Below, in pieces: positions 5,536-10,476 of a stretch of DNA of 21,727 nt (position 1 is the first letter of the stretch; each line of letters starts with the position of its first letter). The stretch comes from a virus. A program made the position numbers and the translations under genes. The notes below the pieces were generated by a model. The model searched no databases. It was not told where the DNA came from and saw only the letters and a list, made by a program, of their open reading frames with translations. Location of the stretch: IMG/VR virus record IMGVR_UViG_3300010297_000107, positions 1-21,727 of that record. One strand, 5' to 3'.

Positions 5536-5565
5536 TTGCTTTTAATACTTTAAATATATTATAAT
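5536..5565 (+). promoter_or_regulatory. Promoter TTGCTT-N18-TATAAT
   Basis: TTGCTT (5536-5541), 18 bases, perfect TATAAT (5560-5565). Predicted start near 5572, about 9 bases before the next long hairpin. Same class as 436-407 (minus) and 5741-5770. Confidence 0.55.
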
Positions 5566-5571
5566 TACAAT

Positions 5572-5738
5572 AGACTATATGATAGCTGTAAGCGTCCTAC
5601 TTGAGAAACTACTCTTGCAGCTATCCCCACACATATTATATAATTACTATTAAGAGATCACGATATGGGGCTGTGCATTACCCTTATGTACAGCATGAAT
5701 GCTTAATTGGGCTATGTTTTTTCATTGCATAGCCCATC
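5572..5738 (+). ncRNA. Candidate structured small RNA
   Basis: No reading frame of note is present, but from the predicted start near 5572 there are three good stems in a row. The first is GATAGCTGTAAG (5581-5592) with CTTGCAGCTATC (5614-5625), 12 bp with one G-U pair. The second is GCTGTGCAT (5670-5678) with ATGTACAGC (5686-5694), 9 bp with one G-U. The third is TGGGCTATG (5708-5716) with CATAGCCCA (5728-5736), 9 bp. CCCC..ATAT (5625-5636) can also pair with ATATGGGG (5663-5670), closing a larger domain. Own promoter upstream and a strong terminator at 5790-5819. No known RNA family recognised; the 3' end is a guess (5738 or 5819). It precedes the replication genes, so a role in copy control or host regulation is possible. 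Confidence 0.45.
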
Positions 5739-5740
5739 AT

Positions 5741-5770
5741 TTGCTTTTACTTATAAGAATAATGTATAAT
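5741..5770 (+). promoter_or_regulatory. Promoter TTGCTT-N18-TATAAT
   Basis: TTGCTT (5741-5746), 18 bases, perfect TATAAT (5765-5770). Any transcript would start near 5777 and meet the terminator at 5790-5819 at once, so it would be a tiny RNA or an attenuated leader of the replication operon. Confidence 0.5.
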
Positions 5771-5789
5771 TATATTGAATTTGTTTAGA

Positions 5790-5819
5790 GGCTACATATT
5801 TTTATGTGGCCTTTTTTTT
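5790..5819 (+). terminator. Rho-independent terminator
   Basis: GGCTACAT (5790-5797) pairs with ATGTGGCC (5804-5811), one G-U pair, with an AT loop and eight T directly after (5812-5819). This is the clearest terminator in the window and separates the non-coding block from the replication operon. Confidence 0.85.
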
Positions 5820-5820
5820 G

Positions 5821-5849
5821 TTGACATAAAATACATATACTTGTATTAT
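5821..5849 (+). promoter_or_regulatory. Promoter of the replication operon
   Basis: TTGACA (5821-5826), 17 bases, TATTAT (5844-5849), starting one base after the terminator T-tract. AATAC (5830-5834) and GTATT (5843-5847) repeat the half-sites of the early operators in another arrangement. Confidence 0.7.
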
Positions 5850-5864
5850 ACTAATATAAACAAA

Positions 5865-5884
5865 TTCACTACCTAAATAGTGAA
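5865..5884 (+). promoter_or_regulatory. Inverted repeat in the leader of the replication operon
   Basis: TTCACTA (5865-5871) and TAGTGAA (5878-5884) around CCTAAA, about 10 bases after the predicted transcription start and 12 bases before the AAGGAG ribosome site. It is a possible operator or leader hairpin. Confidence 0.5.
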
Positions 5885-5906
5885 ATTCTAATATTAAGGA
5901 GTTTCT

Positions 5907-6206
5907 ATGAACAAACAAAAACACATTATATTTTTTATTGGTTTACTGCCTTTTCTAAACGCAAAAGAGGCTTTATTTATGAGTTTTATGATTAATGAAT
6001 TTCTTTTTGCTAATAAAGACTGGTTTTTAGTTACTGCCGATCAAATGTCTTTAAATACTGGGTTATCTAAAACACAACAATTAGCCATTAAAAAACGTTT
6101 ATACGATCTTGAAATACTAGAGACTGAGCGTCGAGGTATCCCCCCTAAGAATTGGTATACAATTAATGCAGATAAACTAAAACAGTATATCCCAGAGGTT
6201 TTATAA
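5907..6206 (+). CDS. Small winged-helix protein, paralogue of the initiator N-terminal domain
   Basis: ATG at 5907 with AAGGAG at 5896-5901. The 99 residues align with the N-terminal domain of the next gene: the block TGLSKTQQLAIKKRLYDLEI followed by ETERRGIPPKNWYTI matches TGLSTDEQRTIKKTLKNKGI followed by KIERRGNPCKNWYTI there. This is a winged helix with recognition helix and wing (about 50-90). It lacks the linker and C-terminal domain. It probably binds similar DNA, perhaps the origin iterons or the operon leader, as a regulator or competitor of the initiator (inference). First gene of the replication operon. Confidence 0.7.
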   Translation: MNKQKHIIFFIGLLPFLNAKEALFMSFMINEFLFANKDWFLVTADQMSLNTGLSKTQQLAIKKRLYDLEILETERRGIPPKNWYTINADKLKQYIPEVL

Positions 6207-6216
6207 GGAGTTCCAC

Positions 6217-7023
6217 ATGAACTATGAAAATTTATTGCTAACGCTTTTAGATAAGCCAATTGTATTTCATCGACCATTTTTGCGAATAATGAATACAAAT
6301 TGCGCTTTATTTTTAAGCCAGTGTTTACATTGGCAACGCCACACTATATACGATAGTTGGTTTGCGCATACTATTCAACAATTTGAGTTTGAAACTGGAT
6401 TATCGACAGATGAGCAAAGAACTATAAAAAAGACACTAAAAAATAAGGGCATCTTAAAAATTGAACGACGAGGCAATCCATGTAAAAACTGGTACACCAT
6501 TGATTTGGAGGTTTTATATACACTTTTAGAAAAACAAGTGGAAAAATCCACAAACAAGGAATGGGAAAATCCCACATCTAGTAATGGGAAAATCCCATAT
6601 CAAGAAAAGGGAAAATCCCATAACTATATAAATAAAGAAGTATTAATAAATAATAATAATAAAATAAAAAGTAATAGTATAAATACTATTACTAAAAAGA
6701 AGTCTAACCATTATCAATTAATTCTTGAATCTTGGAATGCATTTGCCAAAAGTAATGGGTTGTCTGAAATTAGACAATTAACAACCAAGCGTATTAATGG
6801 CATCAAATCCCGCCAAAAAGAAAATGGATTTAACATACAAGAAATATTTAGCTGCATACAAGATTCACCGTTCCTTTTAGGCACTAATGGGAATGATTGG
6901 AAGGCGGACTTCGACTGGGTGTTTTGTAGTCCGAACAACTGGCTAAAAATTGTTGAAGGTAAATACAAAGGGGAAAAAAACAAGAGCCACAAGATAAACT
7001 GCAAAGCATTTTCAATGAATTAA
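6217..7023 (+). CDS. Replication initiator (lambda O-like, winged-helix N-terminus, origin inside gene)
   Basis: ATG at 6217 with AAGGAG at 6206-6211. Residues 1-103 are a winged-helix DNA-binding domain (TGLSTDEQRTIKKTLKNKGI, then ERRGNPCKNWYTI). Residues 108-162 are a low-complexity Asn/Lys/Ser linker encoded by iterons and AT-rich DNA. Residues 165-250 are the C-terminal domain common in phage replication proteins (WNAFAKSNGL, IRQLTTKRINGIKSR, DSPFLLGTNGNDWKADFDWVFCSPNNWLKIVEGKY). This is the architecture of lambda O: origin binding at the N-terminus, origin DNA in the middle of the gene, helicase-side contacts at the C-terminus. It should open the origin at 6538-6700 and recruit the host helicase with a loader (candidate at 7866). 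Confidence 0.85.
   Translation: MNYENLLLTLLDKPIVFHRPFLRIMNTNCALFLSQCLHWQRHTIYDSWFAHTIQQFEFETGLSTDEQRTIKKTLKNKGILKIERRGNPCKNWYTIDLEVLYTLLEKQVEKSTNKEWENPTSSNGKIPYQEKGKSHNYINKEVLINNNNKIKSNSINTITKKKSNHYQLILESWNAFAKSNGLSEIRQLTTKRINGIKSRQKENGFNIQEIFSCIQDSPFLLGTNGNDWKADFDWVFCSPNNWLKIVEGKYKGEKNKSHKINCKAFSMN
6538..6620. repeat. Origin iterons: four palindromes with 23-bp phasing
   Basis: GTGGAAAAATCCAC (6538-6551), TGGGAAAATCCCA (6562-6574 and 6585-6597) and AGGGAAAATCCCA (6608-6620). Centres fall at about 6544.5, 6568, 6591 and 6614, so spacing is 23-24 bp, near two helical turns. They lie inside the initiator gene, as in lambda ori, and are the likely binding sites of its N-terminal domain. Confidence 0.85.
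6621..6700. other. AT-rich unwinding region of the origin, with a 24-bp palindrome
   Basis: About 80 bases almost without G or C directly follow the last iteron. They end in AGTAATAGTAT (6670-6680), AA, ATACTATTACT (6683-6693): a perfect 11-bp inverted repeat with a 2-base centre. This matches the duplex-unwinding element placed beside the iterons in lambdoid origins. Confidence 0.7.
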
Positions 7024-7037
7024 CAGGAGAAAAATAA

Positions 7038-7487
7038 ATGAAATTAATTGAAAAGTATATGTTTTTTTTAAAATGTGCAATAAATGAAGGTTGGTTTAAA
7101 GGTTATTCGGAAGCCGGGTATTGGATAAAAACAACTGAAGTAGGCCGAAAAGATAAAGATGTGTATCAGTTAAAAGGGATTAATGGTACTAATTGGAATC
7201 TATATATAACAGAGCTTGATGATTATTCAATTATGGTTTCGGATAATGGGGAGGGGTTTAAGTACTTAATTGACTTAGGTATTGATATACAAGGGAATGG
7301 GGTAAAAAAACAGATTAATGAGATTTTATATAATAACAGTTTACATTTAGTTGATGGCTTATGTATTTATCATAATCCTATGGAATGGAGATTAGAGTCT
7401 GTATGCCTTGTTTATAGAGGGTTATGTGAAATTCAGGATATGGGAAAAATGTACATGAAATATAAAAAGATTTTTGGGGGGAAATAA
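7038..7487 (+). CDS. Unknown protein, 149 residues
   Basis: ATG at 7038 with AGGAG at 7025-7029. Mixed alpha/beta sequence rich in aromatic residues (INEGWFKGYSEAGYWIK, YITELDDYSIMVSDNGEGF). No membrane segment, motif or family recognised. It abuts the next gene without a gap (7487/7488) and both sit between the initiator and the helicase-loader candidate, where lambdoid phages have none, so the pair looks like an inserted accessory cassette. Confidence 0.7.
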   Translation: MKLIEKYMFFLKCAINEGWFKGYSEAGYWIKTTEVGRKDKDVYQLKGINGTNWNLYITELDDYSIMVSDNGEGFKYLIDLGIDIQGNGVKKQINEILYNNSLHLVDGLCIYHNPMEWRLESVCLVYRGLCEIQDMGKMYMKYKKIFGGK

Positions 7488-7865
7488 ATGAATGAATACG
7501 AGAAATATTATTATTATGACAAAAAGAATGATTGTGTTGTTGAATGCGCATGGAATGAATACATGAAGATAGACCCAAAAGTTAGAGACGACCAGAAAAT
7601 TAAATGCGACAAATTCAACTTAGGATGTTTTTCTTACGATGTAAAAAGTTGGACAACTAAAAATTATACAATTTCAACAATATGCTTGATGAAAGATCAT
7701 GCGATGGCTCAAACTTCAATAACCCCTTTAATTTTCGAGACAATGATATTTAGTGATGACAAAGATTATGACGGATATATTAAAAGATACACTAGCTTAA
7801 AAGAAGCTAAGTTCGGTCATGATTGGATTATTCTTAAAATTAAACGCAGAGAGGCATTGAAATAA
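7488..7865 (+). CDS. Unknown protein, 125 residues
   Basis: ATG at 7488 follows the previous stop directly, with GGGGG at 7478-7482 as a possible ribosome site. The product is soluble and Lys/Tyr-rich with four cysteines near the N-terminal half (DCVVEC, KCDKFNLGC) and a later cysteine (TICLMK). The arrangement is not a standard metal site. The end KFGHDWIILKIKRREALK is basic. No family recognised. It abuts the loader candidate (7865/7866) in the same operon. Confidence 0.65.
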   Translation: MNEYEKYYYYDKKNDCVVECAWNEYMKIDPKVRDDQKIKCDKFNLGCFSYDVKSWTTKNYTISTICLMKDHAMAQTSITPLIFETMIFSDDKDYDGYIKRYTSLKEAKFGHDWIILKIKRREALK

Positions 7866-8417
7866 ATGAATAACTACGAAAAAACAGTCACAGCAATGAT
7901 TTTGAAAGCCTACGCATTAGTAGGCCAAGAAGACAAGCAAATACAAATTAAAGAATTGGCAAAAGCAATTATCGAAAGGCAGATTGATTTAAAATTGCTT
8001 AATGAGGCATTAAATAAGCATGCTGAGACATCAGAATTTGCACCAAAATTAAAAAATATCATAGATTATGTAAACAATATACCAGATAACCAAGTTAATG
8101 AGTTTTTAGAGCGTTTTCGTAAGCAGGCAAAAAATCCTTATGACTGGAATCCCATTGATGATGACGTTTACACCATAAAACAGATTATTGGCAAAGAACG
8201 ATGTGAGAATTGTCTATCTGAGCATTGGGCATTTATTGAAAAGGAGGCTAAAAAATTATATGTGGATTTGAAAAACAAAAAAATTGAGCTTATTGAAAGC
8301 CCTAATAAGCATAATATTAAACAGATTGCAGGCTCTAATACGGTTTATATTGAAGCTAAAAAGAATGTAGCTAATGGGGTTAATCCATTAAAAAACTTAT
8401 TAAAGGAGTATAAATGA
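7866..8417 (+). CDS. Candidate helicase loader (G39P-like N-terminus)
   Basis: ATG at 7866, 183 residues. The N-terminal 70 residues are helical and end with LNEALNKHAETSEFAPKLKNIIDYV, like the start of phage replicative-helicase loaders/inhibitors of the G39P type, where a helix is followed by an 'xFxPxxxxI' segment. The middle has ERCENCLSEHW, two cysteines and a histidine with metal-site potential. The C-terminus is basic and looks flexible. Position downstream of a lambda O-like initiator is where lambda has its loader P. No DnaB-type helicase is present in the window, which fits use of the host helicase. The family call is weak; position is the stronger argument. Confidence 0.5.
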   Translation: MNNYEKTVTAMILKAYALVGQEDKQIQIKELAKAIIERQIDLKLLNEALNKHAETSEFAPKLKNIIDYVNNIPDNQVNEFLERFRKQAKNPYDWNPIDDDVYTIKQIIGKERCENCLSEHWAFIEKEAKKLYVDLKNKKIELIESPNKHNIKQIAGSNTVYIEAKKNVANGVNPLKNLLKEYK

Positions 8418-8572
8418 ATATACGTGCAAGATTTGGGCATAATCAAAGCCCTAAACCAAAACCAAAAAAAAATAACACAAAATTAAATGAAAAAAAGTTA
8501 AATGAAAAAAAGTTAAATCAAAATTATGAAGTAAATAAATCTAAAATTAAGGAAATAAAAAATGAACGTTAA
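8414..8572 (+). CDS. Lys/Asn-rich 52-residue protein
   Basis: ATG at 8414 overlaps the loader stop (ATGA) with AAGGAG at 8403-8408; TAA at 8570-8572. The composition is extreme: PKPKPKKNN, then the repeated unit KLNEK, no hydrophobic core. It is probably disordered and may bind nucleic acid or be an adaptor peptide. A 15-bp tandem repeat (8483-8497 and 8498-8512) underlies the repeated residues. The next gene starts 11 bases before its end. Confidence 0.5.
   Translation: MNIRARFGHNQSPKPKPKKNNTKLNEKKLNEKKLNQNYEVNKSKIKEIKNER
8483..8518 (+). repeat. 15-bp tandem repeat in the Lys/Asn-rich gene
   Basis: TTAAATGAAAAAAAG occurs at 8483-8497 and 8498-8512, with a partial third copy TTAAAT at 8513-8518. 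In frame, so copy-number change alters protein length only. Confidence 0.85.
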
Positions 8573-8939
8573 AACAATTTCTATAGAGTATCTGCAACAA
8601 AAAATTATAAGTAAGGTTGGTAGAATCTACAGCGATGATAGCTACGCCAGCTATAAGCTCGCAAGGGACACTAAAATTAAAGCAAAAAATGATGCAATAC
8701 ATGCTTTAAAAGAACTGAATTATACTAATAAAGAAATTAATACAATTGTTAACGATTATTGGCCTAGAGAATTTATTAAGATAAAACACAGATTCCAACT
8801 AACATACACAAACATAGAAATGGCTCGAAATAAATACCCAACTAAAATGTTCAAAAAATACATTATGCAACGCTATTACCTTGCATTAAGCGCATTGGAA
8901 CAAGAATTAATTGATATGAATTATGGTGGCCAGGGCTAG
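8562..8939 (+). CDS. Unknown basic protein, 125 residues
   Basis: ATG at 8562 inside the end of the Lys/Asn-rich gene; a weak AAGGAA (8549-8554) is the ribosome site. Helical and basic: ASYKLARDTKIKAKNDAIHALKE, then FIKIKHRFQLTYTNIEMARN and a final acidic helix ALSALEQELIDM. No catalytic motif visible. Proteins of this place and size in phages are often antiterminators or nucleases, but no such motif supports that here. Confidence 0.65.
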   Translation: MNVKTISIEYLQQKIISKVGRIYSDDSYASYKLARDTKIKAKNDAIHALKELNYTNKEINTIVNDYWPREFIKIKHRFQLTYTNIEMARNKYPTKMFKKYIMQRYYLALSALEQELIDMNYGGQG

Positions 8940-8975
8940 TACAACAATCAAAAAAACAAACTATGGTTGCCCTGG
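8929..8975. repeat. GC-rich inverted repeat
   Basis: GCCAGGGC (8929-8936) and GCCCTGGC (8968-8975) are perfect 8-bp arms around 31 AT-rich bases, spanning a stop codon. It is conspicuous in an AT-rich genome. No T-tract follows, so it is not a standard terminator. Confidence 0.55.
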
Positions 8976-9011
8976 CGTGGTGTGATGAGATTACAATACA
9001 ATTATAGCATA

Positions 9012-9365
9012 ATGAAAATAAATTCTGAACTAAATAAACATTTAACCGAAAAACAGCATCAAACTCGATGTTTAAACATTCTTGCCGTTAGTAAAGTGAT
9101 AGCATGGCGCAACAACGTTGGAATGGCCAAGTACGAATCAAAAAAAGGGCCACGTATGGTTAAGTTCGGTCATGCAGGGATTAGTGATATTATAGGATTC
9201 ACAAACGAAGGTTTGTTTTTTGCTTTTGAGGTTAAACGTTATGGTAAAAAACCAACAGTTCTACAGAAAAGCTTTCTTGATAATGTGGCCAACAACAAAG
9301 GGATATGTGGTTATGGAACATCAAATGACTTAGTAGATTTACTAATCCTTAATAACCTATTATAA
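9012..9365 (+). CDS. VRR-NUC domain nuclease
   Basis: From ATG 9012 the product has 117 residues and is the small stand-alone VRR-NUC nuclease of phages: WRNNVG (32-37), GISDIIG (56-62), FEVK (72-75) and a following Q (85) supply the D, ExK and Q active-site set of the PD-(D/E)XK fold. These enzymes cut branched DNA and may resolve replication or recombination intermediates. The start is uncertain: in-frame TTG 8967 and ATG 8985 are possible, none with a good Shine-Dalgarno; I chose 9012 because the domain begins soon after it. Last gene of the plus-strand operon; its 3' end overlaps the convergent gene by 17 bases. Confidence 0.85.
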   Translation: MKINSELNKHLTEKQHQTRCLNILAVSKVIAWRNNVGMAKYESKKGPRMVKFGHAGISDIIGFTNEGLFFAFEVKRYGKKPTVLQKSFLDNVANNKGICGYGTSNDLVDLLILNNLL

Positions 9366-9561
9366 AAAATAAGATTGTTAAATTTATTAAAATAATAATA
9401 GCAATTGAATACTTAAAAATATTAATTACCTTATCGATATTGTCCCAACGTACTCGAGTTAAATCCTCAATAGATTTGAGTTGTGATGCAAGATTATCAC
9501 ATTGTTTTTTGAGATTAGTCACATTTTTTTTGTTTTTTGTTAAATTTTCTTCTAATTGCAT
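9349..9561 (-). CDS. Coiled-coil membrane protein, 70 residues (lysis cluster)
   Basis: ATG at 9561 on the reverse strand, stop at 9349-9351. Residues 2-45 are charged and helical (probable coiled coil) and residues about 49-69 (KYSIAIIILINLTILFFIIG) are one C-terminal membrane segment. No Shine-Dalgarno; the start lies 47 bases inside the preceding gene, so coupling is likely. It is the last gene of the late operon beside other membrane mini-proteins, so a holin, antiholin or spanin-like role is reasonable but unproven. Confidence 0.5.
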   Translation of the reverse strand: MQLEENLTKNKKNVTNLKKQCDNLASQLKSIEDLTRVRWDNIDKVINIFKYSIAIIILINLTILFFIIGY

Positions 9562-9730
9562 AAGATTTCACAAAATTGTAGATTAACGATAAAACAAATA
9601 GTTCTGTTATCGCTTCTGTTTTGATACCATGACGATAATATGCCAAGGGGCTAATAATCAACACATTCCAGGCTACATCGCTTAAAACTTGCAATGTTGT
9701 TTCACTAATACTACTTATTTTACTTTGCAT
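9515..9730 (-). CDS. Small membrane protein, DUF7220-like (71 residues)
   Basis: I start at ATG 9730 (MQSKISSISETT...); an upstream TTG at 9739 would add three residues. The pattern resembles phage membrane proteins known as DUF7220: a start with SSISETTLQVLSDV, hydrophobic segments around WNVLIISPL and ELFVLSLIYNFV, then YAIRRKFN and a basic tail. Probably two membrane segments, fitting a holin-type role in the lysis cluster. No Shine-Dalgarno; an 18-bp tandem repeat covers its start. The family match is from memory and moderate. Confidence 0.6.
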   Translation of the reverse strand: MQSKISSISETTLQVLSDVAWNVLIISPLAYYRHGIKTEAITELFVLSLIYNFVKSYAIRRKFNKKQKKCD

Positions 9731-9760
9731 AAAACACAATCATTGCATAAAATACAATCA
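9725..9760. repeat. 18-bp tandem duplication over a start codon
   Basis: TTGCATAAAACACAATCA (9725-9742) and TTGCATAAAATACAATCA (9743-9760) differ at one base. On the coding (minus) strand each copy carries an ATG; the upstream one reads ATG-CAA-TGA and stops at once. The upstream copy also contains the stop of the preceding hydrolase gene. Confidence 0.85.
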
Positions 9761-10228
9761 TTTAACGATGGTTTTTATTTTTGCTCCGGTTAAGATCATT
9801 CTCACATCTTTCGGGCTTGGATTCGTATTCATATTTTTAATACTAACATCTAAAACATTTTTCGTGACTATGTCACAAATCTCACTACAAAAATAAGCTT
9901 TTTTTGATTGTATTTTTTTTCCAAAGAATCCAGATAATAACGCTAAGTAATCATACTTTGCCCCAATAAGCGCATTTAATTCAGATACGATTTTGCTTTT
10001 TGTTTTAGTGTCTACATCCAAAACATAAGTTAAACCTATATTAGATGAAATTTTCTTAGATTTTATTACGCCATTAAAAAAGTTAGCTTCATAGTAAATA
10101 TTGTTAATTTGAATTGAAACATGATAAAAAATATCATTTGTGAAAAACTTAATTATTGCCGTTGTGTAAAACAAAGGATTTAGAATACTAAATTTTTCGT
10201 TATGGAAATGTATGTAAATCTTAGTCAA
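9758..10228 (-). CDS. Permuted NlpC/P60 (YiiX-like) papain-fold hydrolase, candidate lysis enzyme
   Basis: TTG at 10228 is the only sensible start (156 residues), overlapping the preceding stop by 8 bases. The order of likely catalytic residues is that of the circularly permuted papain-like group: His first, in FYHVSIQI (H36) followed by YYEAN (E48), then Cys late, in AYFCSEI (C114) after KYDYLALLSGFF. Permuted NlpC/P60 proteins act as amidases or peptidases, on peptidoglycan or lipid-type substrates. Among small membrane proteins next to the tail-fibre gene it may be the endolysin, but a structural tail peptidase is also possible. Catalytic residues are assigned by pattern. Confidence 0.65.
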   Translation of the reverse strand: MTKIYIHFHNEKFSILNPLFYTTAIIKFFTNDIFYHVSIQINNIYYEANFFNGVIKSKKISSNIGLTYVLDVDTKTKSKIVSELNALIGAKYDYLALLSGFFGKKIQSKKAYFCSEICDIVTKNVLDVSIKNMNTNPSPKDVRMILTGAKIKTIVK

Positions 10229-10475
10229 TTTCTAGTTTTCCAGCCATTTTATAGACAACACGAGATACTTGTTTTAGTTCTTCAAATACCTTTTTTATAT
10301 TGTCATCAGTTTGATTTTTATATTTTTCCATGTCTTTTTGTATTGAATTTATCTTGTTAAACATTTTGTATATGTAAATACCCATAATTCCGTACGCAAA
10401 GCATAATAAAAAAAATTGTCCGCTATCGGTTTGTATTAGTGTGTAAAGTGACGGTGCGTATCGAAAAAGTTCCAT
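10221..10475 (-). CDS. Membrane protein with coiled coil, 84 residues (holin/spanin candidate)
   Basis: ATG at 10475 on the reverse strand, directly after the fibre gene stop; no clear Shine-Dalgarno. One membrane segment at about 20-38 (FFLLCFAYGIMGIYIYKMF) is followed by a charged helical region (NKINSIQKDMEKYKNQTDD...) likely to form a coiled coil. This N-in single-span plus coiled-coil layout is seen in pinholin- and inner-membrane-spanin-like proteins. It opens the lysis cluster. Function by position only. Confidence 0.6.
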   Translation of the reverse strand: MELFRYAPSLYTLIQTDSGQFFLLCFAYGIMGIYIYKMFNKINSIQKDMEKYKNQTDDNIKKVFEELKQVSRVVYKMAGKLEID

Positions 10476-10476
10476 T

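Noticed and set aside
5572-5738. tRNA or tmRNA in the non-coding region
   Set aside because: No cloverleaf, T-arm motif (GGTTCRA) or CCA-end fits the stems.
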